Origin: Verrucomicrobiota bacterium
Lineage (GTDB): Bacteria; Verrucomicrobiota; Verrucomicrobiia; Opitutales; Opitutaceae
Assembly (NCBI GenBank): GCA_018239845.1
Contig: JAFEGO010000113.1
Coordinates: 1 to 62,092, forward strand
Direction: 5' to 3'
Length of the DNA stretch: 62,092 bases
Shown: positions 17,859 through 27,534 of the stretch, piece by piece
Layout of the letters: every line of letters starts with the position of its first letter
Numbering within the stretch: the first letter of the stretch is position 1
Made by a program: the position numbers and the translations under genes
Notes under the pieces: model-generated
Database searches by the model: none
Seen by the model: only the letters and a program-made list of their open reading frames with translations
Told to the model about the DNA's origin: nothing

Positions 17859-19232
17859 TTACGGAAGCAAATGACGCAACGCCGCTTCCATCGTCGGGTG
17901 CCGAAATTCATAGCCCATGGCCTGCAACCGTGCCGGCACCGCGCGTGTACTGGCGAGCAGAGCCTCGTCCGCCATCTGCCCAAAGGCTGCGCGCAGCACC
18001 CAGCCCGGCACCGGCAGCACCGCGGGCCGGCGCAACACGCGCCCGAGCGTCGCGGTGAACTCCGCATTCGTGACGGGATGCGGTGCGGTGATATTGGCCG
18101 CGCCGCTCCACCGGGGATCGAGCACGGCGCGGTAAATCGCGTCCACCGCATCGTCGATGCTCACCCAGCTCATCCATTGCCGCCCGCCACCGAGCGGCCC
18201 GCCGAGCCCCGCGCGCAAGGCCGGGAGCATTTTCGCCAGCGCCCCGCCGGCTGGGGTCAGCACCACTCCGAGCCGCAGCAGCGCCGTCCGCATGCCCAGC
18301 CGCGCCGCCCCTTCCGCGTGCGTCTCCCAAGCCAGGCAGACTTCCGGCAGGAAACCCTGCCCGACCGGGGCATCCTCGCCGATCACCGCCTCCCCGCAGT
18401 CTCCATAAAAACCAATCGCCGACGCATTCACCAAGACCTCCGGCTTTCGCGCCAGTTTCTTCAGCGCCAGCACCAGCGTGCGAGTGGCATCAACCCGGCT
18501 GCGCAGGATCGCCTCCCGTCGCGCCGTGGTCCAGCGGCCCTCACCCACGTTTTCGCCCGCGAGGTTGATGATGGCGTCCGCGCCGGCGAGCGCCGCGGCA
18601 TCGAGTTCACCGCGCGCCGGATCCCAGGATATTTCGCCTTCATCCCGTGCCGGCCGCCGCACGAGCCGCACCACCGTGTGACCCTGCGTCTGCAAAAACG
18701 GCCCCAGCGCCCGGCCGAGCAGGCCCGAGGCGCCCGCGATCACGATCCGTCGGGGTGACATCGCCCCAAGCTGCGCCGCGCGTTCGACATCGGCCTGCGT
18801 CGTGGCGTGCCGCCAGGCAAACATCCGCTCCAGCTTCCGTCGCACGCCACCGCCCGCCAGCAGCTGTCCCACCGCACCGCCCGGCAACCGATAGCGGATT
18901 TCATCCGTGAGCAAACAGGCCCCGGGTCCGTCCGCCTGCACCCGGTGCAGATGTTCCCACTGCGCAAAAGGCCCGCGCTCCTGCACGTCGCGAAACTGCT
19001 CGCCCGCCCGGAAATCGCGGTGCACCACATCCCAGACGAGCCACAGCGGCCCGACTTTGCTCCGCACCTTCACCCGCGCGCCATCCCGGATGCCGCCGCT
19101 CGCGGCCACGATTTCCACGCGTTCCCAAGGCGGACACAGTCGGGCCAGTGCGCCGGGCCGTTCATGCCAGGCAAACACCTCCGCCGCTGGACGAGCGATG
19201 CGTGTGGTGCGCGTAAAGATTTCCCCGCTCAT
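17859..19232 (-). CDS. SRPBCC domain fused to TIGR01777-type NAD-dependent epimerase
   Basis: A 457-residue two-domain protein. Residues 1-150 look like a SRPBCC (START-like) ligand-binding fold (FTRTTRIARPAAEVFAWHER, then DEIRYRLPGG). Residues 158-457 are an SDR of the YfcH/SDR39U1 type: Rossmann motif IAGASGLLGRAL, then INLAGENVGEGRW, LVNASAIGFYGD, WETHAEGA and WVSIDDAVDAI. The fusion recurs in several phyla; the substrate is unknown. It is the last gene of a run glgA-phr-epimerase, 6 bases after phr. Confidence 0.88.
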   Translation of the reverse strand: MSGEIFTRTTRIARPAAEVFAWHERPGALARLCPPWERVEIVAASGGIRDGARVKVRSKVGPLWLVWDVVHRDFRAGEQFRDVQERGPFAQWEHLHRVQADGPGACLLTDEIRYRLPGGAVGQLLAGGGVRRKLERMFAWRHATTQADVERAAQLGAMSPRRIVIAGASGLLGRALGPFLQTQGHTVVRLVRRPARDEGEISWDPARGELDAAALAGADAIINLAGENVGEGRWTTARREAILRSRVDATRTLVLALKKLARKPEVLVNASAIGFYGDCGEAVIGEDAPVGQGFLPEVCLAWETHAEGAARLGMRTALLRLGVVLTPAGGALAKMLPALRAGLGGPLGGGRQWMSWVSIDDAVDAIYRAVLDPRWSGAANITAPHPVTNAEFTATLGRVLRRPAVLPVPGWVLRAAFGQMADEALLASTRAVPARLQAMGYEFRHPTMEAALRHLLP

Positions 19233-19238
19233 CGCGTC

Positions 19239-20708
19239 TCACTCCCGGCCGGGCGCGCTGGGTCCGCGCAATTGCTTGAATGCCGCCAGCGCCTCCGCCC
19301 GGGCCTTGGCGTGGTCCACGATGGGGCGCGGATAATTTCCCCCCAGCTTCACTCCGGCCGCGCTCAGCACTTCGCTCGGTGCGGTCCACGGCGCGTGGAT
19401 GTAGGTCGCAGGCAGCTTGGCCAACTCTGGCACCCAGCGCCGCACGTAGTCGCCCGCGCCGTCGAATTTCTCGCCCTGCAGCACGGGCGCGAAGATGCGG
19501 AAATACGGCGCCGCATCCGCCCCGCAGCCGGCCGACCACTGCCAGCCGAGCGTGTTGCTGGCGAGATCCGCATCGACCAGTGTGTCCCAAAACCACGCTG
19601 CGCCCTCCGTCCAAGGCAGCCGCAGGTGTTTCACGAGGAACGACGCGACGATCATCCGCACGCGGTTGTGCATCCAACCGGTGTGCCAGAGCTGCCGCAT
19701 GCCCGCGTCCACGATGGGATAACCCGTGCGCCCGCGCTGCCAGTCCCGCAGCTTCACCCCGCCGGGATCCGCCGCCCACGGGAAACGGGTAAACTCCTCC
19801 CGCAGCGGCTGCGTCGGCGTGTGCGGAAAATGCCAGAGCAGATGGTAGGCAAACTCGCGCCAGCCGATCTCACTCAGAAACACCCGCGCGCCATTGCTCG
19901 GCGGAAACACGCCCGTGCTGCGCGACTGCTGGGCCACTGTCGCCCACACCTGACGCGGCGAGATCTCGCCGAAGTGCAGCCAGGGCGAGAGCATCGAGGA
20001 ACCGTCGCGATCCGGCAGGTTGCGGTTCTCGGCGTACGCCGTCATGGCATCCGCGGCAAATTGCTTCAGCCGTTTCACCGCGCCCGCCACGCCCGGCGTC
20101 CAGGTCTCGGCCAGTCCGCCCGCCCAGGGAATTTTCGGCAGCAGTTCGAGTGCGTCGAGGGGCAGCGACGTCGGCCACCGCTCCGGCGCGGGCAAAGTCT
20201 CCGGACAGGTCCGTACCGGTGGCTCAACCTTCTTTTCGAGACAGTGCCGCCAGTACGGCGTGAAGACCTGAAAAGGATTGCCCTGCTTATTGGCAATCGT
20301 GGCCGGCTCGTTCAGCAGCGCACTGTTGCCTGTCTGCACCTCGAGGCCCATCGCCTGCAGTTCTTTCTCCAGCGCTGCGTCCCGCTTCACGGCGGCCGGT
20401 TCGTAGCGCCGGTTCCAACACACGCCGGTCGTCCGCGTCGCCTTGATCAGTCCGATTAAAACCTCGCGCGCGTCACCTTGCGCGAGAATCAATCGCGAAC
20501 CGCGTTCGCGCAGCGCTGCATCAAGCGCGTCCAACGAGTGGTGCAGCCACCAGCGCGAGGCACCGCCCGGGGCCCAGCTACCCTCACCTGCGGCATCAAG
20601 GATATAGACCGGCACCACCGCTCCGCCGCGCGCGACTGCCGCGGCTAACGCCGGGTTGTCCTGCAGGCGCAGGTCCTGCCTGAACCAGAGCAGCGTCGTC
20701 CCGCTCAC
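19239..20708 (-). CDS. phr: Deoxyribodipyrimidine (CPD) photolyase
   Basis: A 489-residue class I photolyase that repairs UV-induced pyrimidine dimers with blue light using FAD and an antenna cofactor. The start is the GTG at 20708, which overlaps the glgA stop as GTGA and gives the canonical beginning SGTTLLWFRQDLRLQDNPAL; the longer frame has an Arg/Ala-rich leader inside glgA. The antenna domain spans residues 1-165. The FAD domain shows WREFAYHLLWHFP, MRQLWHTGWMHNRVRM and NTLGWQWSAGCGADAAPYFR. Translational coupling to glycogen synthase is unexpected functionally, but the overlap is clear. Confidence 0.94.
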   Translation of the reverse strand: MSGTTLLWFRQDLRLQDNPALAAAVARGGAVVPVYILDAAGEGSWAPGGASRWWLHHSLDALDAALRERGSRLILAQGDAREVLIGLIKATRTTGVCWNRRYEPAAVKRDAALEKELQAMGLEVQTGNSALLNEPATIANKQGNPFQVFTPYWRHCLEKKVEPPVRTCPETLPAPERWPTSLPLDALELLPKIPWAGGLAETWTPGVAGAVKRLKQFAADAMTAYAENRNLPDRDGSSMLSPWLHFGEISPRQVWATVAQQSRSTGVFPPSNGARVFLSEIGWREFAYHLLWHFPHTPTQPLREEFTRFPWAADPGGVKLRDWQRGRTGYPIVDAGMRQLWHTGWMHNRVRMIVASFLVKHLRLPWTEGAAWFWDTLVDADLASNTLGWQWSAGCGADAAPYFRIFAPVLQGEKFDGAGDYVRRWVPELAKLPATYIHAPWTAPSEVLSAAGVKLGGNYPRPIVDHAKARAEALAAFKQLRGPSAPGRE

Positions 20709-22147
20709 AGCGAGTCGCGGTAGAGATTTTCGTAGCCTTCGGCGGCGACATTCCAGCTGAAGTCGCGCGCCATGCCGCGCTGCTGCACCGCGCTCATGCG
20801 CGGCGCGTCGGCGAAGAGCTTCAGCGCGCGCCCCAATGCATCGCGCAGCGAGCCGTCCGTCGGCTCGCACATCAGGCCGGTGCCCGCGGCGGGCTTTTCA
20901 TCCGCATCGGTCACGGTATCGGCGAGGCCGCCTACGCGGCTCACGATCGGTACCGTGCCGTAGAGCTGCGAATACATCTGGTTCAGCCCGCAGGGCTCGA
21001 AGAGCGAGGGCATCACAAAGAAGTCACTGCCCGCCTCGATGAGGTGGCTCATCGCCTCGTCGTGTTTCGCGCAGAGGTAGATTTTCTTCGGCGTCTCGGC
21101 CGCCATCGCCGCGACCGCCGTCTCGTAGCGCTTGTCGCCCGAGCCAAGGATGATCAGGCGGCACTCCTGCGTTTGGAAAAACGCCTTATTGGCCAGCAGG
21201 AGGTCGAGGCCTTTCTGCTCCGCGAAGCGGCAAACCATGCCGAAGACCGGACCGGTGTATTTCTCGTCAAATCCCGCCTTTTTTAGCAGCGCCGCGCGAC
21301 AAATTTTCTTCCCGGCAATATCCTTAGCCGTGTAGCGCGCGGGCAGGAGTGCGTCGATCCCGGGACTCCACACCGCCGTATCCACGCCGTTGAGCAGGCC
21401 CACGATGTCGTCCGCGCGGGTCAGCACCACGCCGTCGAGGCCGCAGCCAAACTCCGGCGTCTGGATTTCCTTCGCGTAGCGCGGGCTCACCGTCGTTACG
21501 CGGTCCGCAAAGAGTATCCCGCCTTTCAGGAAGTTGATCTGCTCGTAGTACTCGAGCCCGTCCATGTTGTTGATCTCCTCGGGTAGATTCGTCCGGGCAA
21601 ATACGCTGCGCGGGAACAGGCCTTGGTAGGCGATGTTGTGGATGGTGAAGAGCGTCTTCAGTGCGAGAGTCACGCCGTGGCGCCGCTCGGCCTCGCGGAG
21701 GAGCAGCGGCAGAAGCGCCGCCTGCCAATCGTGACAGTGCACCACGTCGGCCTGGATGTCCGCGAGGCGCAGCGTCTCGATCACACCCTTGCAGAAAAAG
21801 AGAAAACGGTCGGAGTTGTCCTCGTAGTCGCGCTCGCCGTTGCCGTAGGGCGCGCGGCGGTCGAAGAACTCTTCGCGGCAGATCAGATAGATCTTCAGAT
21901 TTTTGCGCGGCGAAAAGACGCGCACGTCGCCCGACAAAAACTGGTCGCCCATCTCGATCTTGAGACTGAGCCTTTTTTCCGCGCCCGCGGCGTCCTTGTG
22001 CTCCAGCGCCGTGCGGTAGCCCGGGAGAAAAACCGAGACTTCGTGCCCGCGGTCCGCGAGCGTGCCCGCCAGCGAACTGACCGCGTCAGCCAGACCGCCG
22101 GTCTTCAGGTACGGGAAAAATTCACTGGCCGCATGCACGATTTTCAT
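20705..22147 (-). CDS. glgA: Glycogen synthase (ADP-glucose type)
   Basis: A 480-residue GT5 glucosyltransferase that extends alpha-1,4-glucan from ADP-glucose. The start is the ATG at 22147, giving MKIVHAASEFFPYL with the ADP-glucose-binding KTGGLAD at 15-21; a GTG nine bases upstream is possible. Further family signs are VHCHDWQAALLPLLL, FTIHNIAYQGLFP, TVSPRYAKEI and the C-terminal EPCGLNQMYSQLYGT. Its stop overlaps the phr start. It is divergent from rnr with a 77-bp gap. No other glycogen gene is in the window. Confidence 0.95.
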   Translation of the reverse strand: MKIVHAASEFFPYLKTGGLADAVSSLAGTLADRGHEVSVFLPGYRTALEHKDAAGAEKRLSLKIEMGDQFLSGDVRVFSPRKNLKIYLICREEFFDRRAPYGNGERDYEDNSDRFLFFCKGVIETLRLADIQADVVHCHDWQAALLPLLLREAERRHGVTLALKTLFTIHNIAYQGLFPRSVFARTNLPEEINNMDGLEYYEQINFLKGGILFADRVTTVSPRYAKEIQTPEFGCGLDGVVLTRADDIVGLLNGVDTAVWSPGIDALLPARYTAKDIAGKKICRAALLKKAGFDEKYTGPVFGMVCRFAEQKGLDLLLANKAFFQTQECRLIILGSGDKRYETAVAAMAAETPKKIYLCAKHDEAMSHLIEAGSDFFVMPSLFEPCGLNQMYSQLYGTVPIVSRVGGLADTVTDADEKPAAGTGLMCEPTDGSLRDALGRALKLFADAPRMSAVQQRGMARDFSWNVAAEGYENLYRDSL

Positions 22148-22224
22148 CGCCCGCACCGTAACCCCCGTGTTCTATAACGCCAACCTGAAAGCATGGCCTG
22201 CGCGCCGTGCCACGTAATTATCAC

Positions 22225-24666
22225 ATGACCCTTAGAGAACGTCTCCTCGCGCATTTCCGCGAGCCCGGCTATTCCGCCGCACCTGAATCAGAGCTAGTCC
22301 GCCGTCTTGGTTTGAAGAACCAGCAGCGCTCCGCCCTTTCCCACGAAGTTAAGCGCCTCCTCGCCGATAAGAAACTTATCCGCATCCAGGGCGGCCGCCT
22401 CAAACTCGCTGCCGCCCAGCGTCCCGCGTCATCCGCCGCGCCGAGCGAGGGCGGTGGCCGGAAAATCTTCACGCCCAGCTTCCGCCGCGCACCCGGCGCC
22501 ACGGCCGCGGGCCTGTCCGCCTCGGACTCTGCTCCTCCAGCTCGCACGCCCGAGAAAAATAAAAAGGACTCTGCGCGGCCCGCCGCTGCCGCTCCTTCCG
22601 CTCCTGCGTCAAAGCCCCGGGCCAAATCTGGCGAGCTCAGCGGCCGCATCCAATTCCGCGCGGGAGGTTCGGCCTTCGTCATTTTGGAAAATCCCGACGG
22701 CTCGCCCGGCAGCAGCAGCGAGCCGAGCGTGCAGATTTTTCCGGAGGACACTTCTGTGGCGCTCCCCGGCGACCGAGTCGTCATTCGCATCCAGCCCGGC
22801 CGCAAGGGCCGCCGGCCCGGCGAAAGAATCGGCAGCGTCGTGCGTGTCCTCGAGCGCGGCCGCGACAATCTCGTCGGCAACCTCGCGCGCTCCGGCCGCC
22901 ACTTCACCGTGGCACCGGATGATCCGCGCTTCGTGTACGAGATTCAGGTGGGCGATCCCGCCAAGTCCGGGATCGAGCCCATCCCCCAGCCCGGTGACAA
23001 GGTCGTCGTCTCGCTCGATGAGTGGACGCGCCGCAACGCCCCGCTCACCGGCACGATCATCCGCCGCCTCGGCCGCACCCATGAGCCGCGCGCCGAACTG
23101 CTCGGCGTATTCGAAAAGTACAACCTCGCGACCGAGTTTCCCGCCGCCGTCGAGGCCGAGGTCGCGCGCCTGCCCGACACCGTGCAGCCCGCCGAGACCA
23201 CCGGCCGCCTCGATTACCGGCAGAAGCCCGTCTTCACCATCGATCCGGACGATGCGAAGGATTTCGACGACGCCCTGTCCTACGAGACGCTCTCAGACGG
23301 CGAGGTCCGCATCGGCGTGCACATCGCCGATGTCTCCACCTACGTGAAGTCCGGCACCGCGCTCGACCGCGAGGCGCAGGAGCGCGGCAACTCCACCTAC
23401 CTCGTCGGCGTGGTCATCCCCATGCTGCCGGAGAAGCTCTCCAACGGCCTCTGTTCCCTCGTCGAGGCGCAGGACCGCCTGTGCAAGGCCGTGCTGTTCA
23501 CCTACGGCCGCAACGGTCGCGTCAAGGACGTCGCGTTCGCCAACACCGTCATCCGCAGCCGCAAGCGTCTCACCTACAAGCAGGCCTACGCCTTCCTCAA
23601 GGAGGACAGCCTCGAGCGCATCCGCGCCCTGCCGCTCCCGCCCAAGCACCAGACCGGCTCCACCGGCCGCGCCTTGCGCGATCTCTCCGACGACGAGCTG
23701 ACCGACTTGCAGACCTGGGTCCGCGCGCTCTGGGCGATTGCCAGCCGGCTCCGCCGCGACCGCATGGCCCACGGCAGCCTCGATCTCGACATGCCGGAGA
23801 CGAAGATCTTCGTGGACGTCAACGGCTACGCCGACCGTCTCGAACTCATTGAGCACGATGAGAGCCACCAGCTCATCGAGGAGTTCATGCTCGCGGCCAA
23901 CGAGGCCGTCGCCCGGCTCACGCGGACCAAGTCCCTGCCCTCGCTCTACCGCGTCCACGACGAGCCCGACCCGGAAAAGCTCTCCGAATTCCGCCAGCTC
24001 CTCGGCACCTTCAACCTCCACGTCGGCGACCTGACGCACCGCGCGGAGGTCGTGAAGCTCCTCGAAACGCTCCGCACCCACCCGCAGGGCTACACGCTGC
24101 GCACGCAGCTCCTCCGCAGCCTGAAGAAGGCCTGCTACCGCGCCTCGCCCGACGGCCACTACGGCCTGCACAAGAAGGACTACACTCACTTCACCTCGCC
24201 GATCCGCCGCTACTCCGACTTGGTCGTGCACCGCGTGCTCGGCCACTACCTCGCGAAACAGGCCGATCCCCGCGTACCCGTGGATTACACACTCCCGCGC
24301 GTCGAGGCGCTCGCCGAGCATCTCAGCCTCACCGAGATCAACAGCACCGAGGCCGAGCGCGACAGCGTGAAGATCAAGCTCCTCGAGTTCTTCGAGCGCG
24401 AGCTGGCCAAGGCCGACAAGACGGTCTTCGCCGCGATCATCACCGACGTCCGCGCGCACGGCTTCTTCATCGAGCTGCTTGAGTCGATGACCTTCGGCTT
24501 CATCCCGGCGAACTCGCTGGCCGACGACCATTACACGCTCAACTCCTCCGGCAGCGCCCTCATCGGCCGCCGCACCAAGCAGTCCTACGCCATCAACGGC
24601 CGGCTCAACGTCGTCGTGGACAAAGTGGACCGCTACAAGCGCACCATCGACTTCAAGCCGGCCTAA
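22225..24666 (+). CDS. rnr: Ribonuclease R (RNB family 3'-5' exoribonuclease)
   Basis: A 813-residue processive exoribonuclease. The N-terminal winged helix (MTLRERLLAHF to about residue 65) is followed by an Ala/Ser/Pro-rich linker and two cold-shock-like domains. The RNB domain has catalytic aspartates in IDPDDAKDFDDALS (D340, D346, D348, D349), and a C-terminal S1 domain ends near FKPA. The ATG at 22225 begins directly at the winged helix; a GTG at 22207 would add six residues. RNase R degrades structured RNA and takes part in rRNA quality control. The DUF5069 gene follows 75 bases later. Confidence 0.95.
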   Translation: MTLRERLLAHFREPGYSAAPESELVRRLGLKNQQRSALSHEVKRLLADKKLIRIQGGRLKLAAAQRPASSAAPSEGGGRKIFTPSFRRAPGATAAGLSASDSAPPARTPEKNKKDSARPAAAAPSAPASKPRAKSGELSGRIQFRAGGSAFVILENPDGSPGSSSEPSVQIFPEDTSVALPGDRVVIRIQPGRKGRRPGERIGSVVRVLERGRDNLVGNLARSGRHFTVAPDDPRFVYEIQVGDPAKSGIEPIPQPGDKVVVSLDEWTRRNAPLTGTIIRRLGRTHEPRAELLGVFEKYNLATEFPAAVEAEVARLPDTVQPAETTGRLDYRQKPVFTIDPDDAKDFDDALSYETLSDGEVRIGVHIADVSTYVKSGTALDREAQERGNSTYLVGVVIPMLPEKLSNGLCSLVEAQDRLCKAVLFTYGRNGRVKDVAFANTVIRSRKRLTYKQAYAFLKEDSLERIRALPLPPKHQTGSTGRALRDLSDDELTDLQTWVRALWAIASRLRRDRMAHGSLDLDMPETKIFVDVNGYADRLELIEHDESHQLIEEFMLAANEAVARLTRTKSLPSLYRVHDEPDPEKLSEFRQLLGTFNLHVGDLTHRAEVVKLLETLRTHPQGYTLRTQLLRSLKKACYRASPDGHYGLHKKDYTHFTSPIRRYSDLVVHRVLGHYLAKQADPRVPVDYTLPRVEALAEHLSLTEINSTEAERDSVKIKLLEFFERELAKADKTVFAAIITDVRAHGFFIELLESMTFGFIPANSLADDHYTLNSSGSALIGRRTKQSYAINGRLNVVVDKVDRYKRTIDFKPA

Positions 24667-24741
24667 AAGCGCTGAATCCCCCGTCTGGCGCTTGAGATTT
24701 GGCCTGAGCCATGTCCCTTTGCGTCTAAACCATCCACGCCC

Positions 24742-25272
24742 ATGAAAAATTACGAGTTTACCAAGAAATTCCGCGCCATCTACGACCACGCCGTCGCCCT
24801 CTACGCCAAGGGCCAGCAAGGGGCCGGCACCTACTTCGACGCCACGCAGCTGGCGTTCCTCTCCGCCAACGGCATCACCGCGCAGCACATGTACGACTAC
24901 GCCGAGGACCATAACAACGGCGGCGAGCCCGGCTACGACAACGCCCTCATCATCGAGACCATCCGCCGCGACTATTTCCTCAATGTCCAGCACGGCCGCC
25001 CCTCGACCGACGTCCTCGACGAGTCGCGCATGCCCGGCAAGACCGACGCCGTGCACGGCATCCAGTGGCTCCCCCGCGTCATCCCGAAGGCCAAGGCCAA
25101 GCTCCGCGGCGAGCTGCCCGCCTCGCTGATGTATTCCTGCGGCGGCGACCGCCGTTTCTTCAAGTCGCTCGACATCCTTCCCGCCGAGTTCCTCTCCCTC
25201 GTCTGGCGCCACGAGCACGACGACAAGGCGATCATCGACTGGGTCGTCCAGCGCAGCCAGAGCGCGAAGTAA
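24742..25272 (+). CDS. DUF5069-type protein of unknown function
   Basis: A 176-residue soluble protein with no signal peptide. The segments KAKLRGELPASLMYSCGGDRRFF, preceded by LDESRMPGKTDAVHGIQWLPR, match my memory of DUF5069 proteins of Verrucomicrobia and Planctomycetes, including the CGGDRRFF signature. The biochemical role is not known to me. It is followed 27 bases later by a strong intrinsic terminator, which ends the rnr-DUF5069 unit. Confidence 0.75.
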   Translation: MKNYEFTKKFRAIYDHAVALYAKGQQGAGTYFDATQLAFLSANGITAQHMYDYAEDHNNGGEPGYDNALIIETIRRDYFLNVQHGRPSTDVLDESRMPGKTDAVHGIQWLPRVIPKAKAKLRGELPASLMYSCGGDRRFFKSLDILPAEFLSLVWRHEHDDKAIIDWVVQRSQSAK

Positions 25273-25299
25273 TCCTCATCGGAGCACTCGACGCAATCA

Positions 25300-25326
25300 G
25301 GGCGGCTATCTTTAGCCGCCCTTTTT
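25300..25326 (+). terminator. Rho-independent terminator after the DUF5069 gene
   Basis: An 8-bp perfect stem, GGGCGGCT with AGCCGCCC, a 6-base loop (atcttt) and a run of five T. The converging polymerase gene ends just beyond it; on the minus strand there is no T-run, so it serves mainly the plus strand. Confidence 0.92.
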
Positions 25327-25331
25327 CATGC

Positions 25332-27521
25332 TCAAAACAACTCCGCCTGCGCGCTCGGCAGCGGCTTGATGCCCAGAAAGCTGCCGTAGCGCTCGACCCA
25401 GTCGTCGAGCTTGTCCGCGTAGTAATCCGGATCGTACGGCGCATTCACCGCATCGTAGAGCTCCAGCGCCCGTGCGCGCTGCCAGTCGCTGCTCTTCCCC
25501 TTCACTTTCGCGGTGATATAGTAACTCACGCGTTCGCCCATCCGGGGACGCGGCGTGACCTGCAGCGCCACCTCGGCCGAGGCGCGTCGCGGTTTGCCGC
25601 CTTCGGCAATCAACCGTTCATAGGCGTCGGGATTCTGATTCAATGTTTCGCTCTTCGCCAATTCCGTCACCGGCATTTCCCGGCGGCCGAGTCGCAGGCG
25701 ATAATCTTCCACCAGCACCACCGGCGAGTCGCCGCCCGCCCCGAGCAAATAGTGGATCAGGCGGTCGCTAAGCTTCTTTAGGTAAGGCTCGATGCCGCGC
25801 GACCGCAGCGCACTGCCGCGCAGGGTGATCCGCTTCCCGTCGTAGAGCGCATAGTTTTTCGCCTTGTAGCAGAACATCGCCGTGTAGCTGCCGTCGTGCT
25901 CCAGCTCGATGCCTTCCGGCAAAATGGGCGCGACCAGCGCGAGCAACTGATCCGGTTTCTCGTAATACTGCTCCGACGAAAGATAGATGCCATCCGTGTC
26001 CGCTTCGAGAATGGTGCAGCCGTGCTTCGCGAACTCGTCGATCAGCGCCTGCAGCAGTTCGCGTCCGCGCCGCGTAACTTCCGCCGCGAGTTCGCCGTCG
26101 CCAAAGCGCGCGCCGGAAAACCCGAGGTAGCCGTAAAAGGAATTGATGAGGATCTTGAAGTTCGTCTGCCGCGCCTGCGCCTCGCTGCGCTCCTCTTCGG
26201 TCGGCGCCGTGCGGGCGAGCAGCTTGTATTTCAGGCGGTACTCGCGCAGGCGGCGCAGCAGCGGGATGAAGACCCCGAGCGTGTCGTTCTTCGGATTGCG
26301 TCCGATGTGCAGCAGGAGACTCGGGTAAAGCGAGGCGACGTCGAAGTGCAGCACATGGCGGAATACGCCTTCCTGAAAACTCCGCGTATAGCCGCCTTCG
26401 AAGGGTTGCACCTCCGGCGGTAGCGGACAGGCCTGCCGGGCGTGGTAGTACTCCTCGAGAAACAGGAGGTCGATCTTCGAGGTCGCGCCGCGCAGCGTGG
26501 CTTCCTGCAGCAGCGTCGGAAACGTGCGGACCTGCTCAAAATACGTCGGCAGCAGTTGCGCCGCGAGCCCCTGCGTCTCGCGCAGATCGTCTTCCAGATA
26601 CGCACAAAACCGCGCGCGGTCGGTCCGGTAAACTTCCTGGATCTTGCTGCCCTCAATGTAGGTGCGCGTCGCACTGTCTTCGTCGGTGATGCCGAAGTAC
26701 ACCGCCACGTCCTTCAGTCCGTACGAGGTCAGCTCGCGCGTGGTGATGTCGTAGATCTGGACCAGCAGGTAGGTGTCGATCACCGAGCGGCCCGGCAGAT
26801 CGCAGCGAGGGAAATCAATCCAACGCTCGGCAACTTTCAGACGGCTGTTGCGAAACGACGCCTTCTGTCCGTAGCGGCCCCAGGCGCATGGCACCTTGTG
26901 CAGCCGGCAGCGCTGCCTCAGGTAATCGAGGTCGAACTTGAAGATGTTGTGTCCCTCGATCACGTCGGGGTCTTCCTCGCGGAGCACCTGGTTGAGTGCT
27001 TCGAGCAGTTTTTTCTCCGCGGCATCGGTCGGCTCCTCCAGCACGAGCAGGCGGTTGCGGTCGCCGAAGCGCAGGCCGATGGCCAGCACGCGGTCCTCCT
27101 TGCGCGAGGCGTCGCTGAAGCCGCCGTCGCCCGAGCCCGTCTCGATGTCGAGCTGGCAGCGGCGCAGTTGCGCGAAGGTCAGGTCGCGGTAGAGCCGCTG
27201 GCGGTGCTGCAGGAGAAACTGGCTTTCCAAGGGGCGGATGGAGTCCACGCCCACCGAGTCCTTCGCCTCGCGGACAAACGTGTCGTAAACCTCCAGATCA
27301 TCCGCGTGCGCGAGCCGGTTGTAAGGCCCGTCACCCGCGAGGGCTTCGATCGCGATGGCGTGGGTGTTGGCGTTGGCCGGCGTGTCGTTGAGCCAGGCGA
27401 AGGGCCGCAGCGCCGCCATCCGCTCCTCGCGTCCACCCTCGGGCGTCGCGACCGTGGTGTGAACCTTGCCCGCCGAATCAACCCAGACCCCGCACAATGT
27501 ATCTACCGGCGTGGAACTCAT
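25332..27521 (-). CDS. Family B DNA polymerase
   Basis: A 729-residue DNA polymerase with proofreading. The 3'-5' exonuclease motif is D125-I-E127 (QLDIETG), with EGHNIFKFDLDYL as Exo II. The polymerase shows motif A DVASLYPS with catalytic D394, motif B KILINSFYGYLGF, and motif C D508-T-D510. The C-terminus is QAELF, similar to the sliding-clamp-binding pentapeptide consensus QLxLF found at the end of E. coli Pol II. It is shorter than Pol II (about 780 residues). It is probably a repair or translesion polymerase rather than the replicase. It follows a small membrane-protein gene by 13 bases. Confidence 0.9.
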   Translation of the reverse strand: MSSTPVDTLCGVWVDSAGKVHTTVATPEGGREERMAALRPFAWLNDTPANANTHAIAIEALAGDGPYNRLAHADDLEVYDTFVREAKDSVGVDSIRPLESQFLLQHRQRLYRDLTFAQLRRCQLDIETGSGDGGFSDASRKEDRVLAIGLRFGDRNRLLVLEEPTDAAEKKLLEALNQVLREEDPDVIEGHNIFKFDLDYLRQRCRLHKVPCAWGRYGQKASFRNSRLKVAERWIDFPRCDLPGRSVIDTYLLVQIYDITTRELTSYGLKDVAVYFGITDEDSATRTYIEGSKIQEVYRTDRARFCAYLEDDLRETQGLAAQLLPTYFEQVRTFPTLLQEATLRGATSKIDLLFLEEYYHARQACPLPPEVQPFEGGYTRSFQEGVFRHVLHFDVASLYPSLLLHIGRNPKNDTLGVFIPLLRRLREYRLKYKLLARTAPTEEERSEAQARQTNFKILINSFYGYLGFSGARFGDGELAAEVTRRGRELLQALIDEFAKHGCTILEADTDGIYLSSEQYYEKPDQLLALVAPILPEGIELEHDGSYTAMFCYKAKNYALYDGKRITLRGSALRSRGIEPYLKKLSDRLIHYLLGAGGDSPVVLVEDYRLRLGRREMPVTELAKSETLNQNPDAYERLIAEGGKPRRASAEVALQVTPRPRMGERVSYYITAKVKGKSSDWQRARALELYDAVNAPYDPDYYADKLDDWVERYGSFLGIKPLPSAQAELF

Positions 27522-27534
27522 GCCGGTCCGGCGC

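Noticed and set aside
24667..24693. AAGCGC/GCGCTT hairpin after rnr as terminator
   Set aside because: Only 6 bp with a 15-base loop and no T-run; the strong terminator after the DUF5069 gene is the likelier end.
23293..25218. 641-codon minus-strand frame opposite rnr and the DUF5069 gene
   Set aside because: It spans two real genes on the other strand and shows only repetitive Glu/Val/Gly composition.
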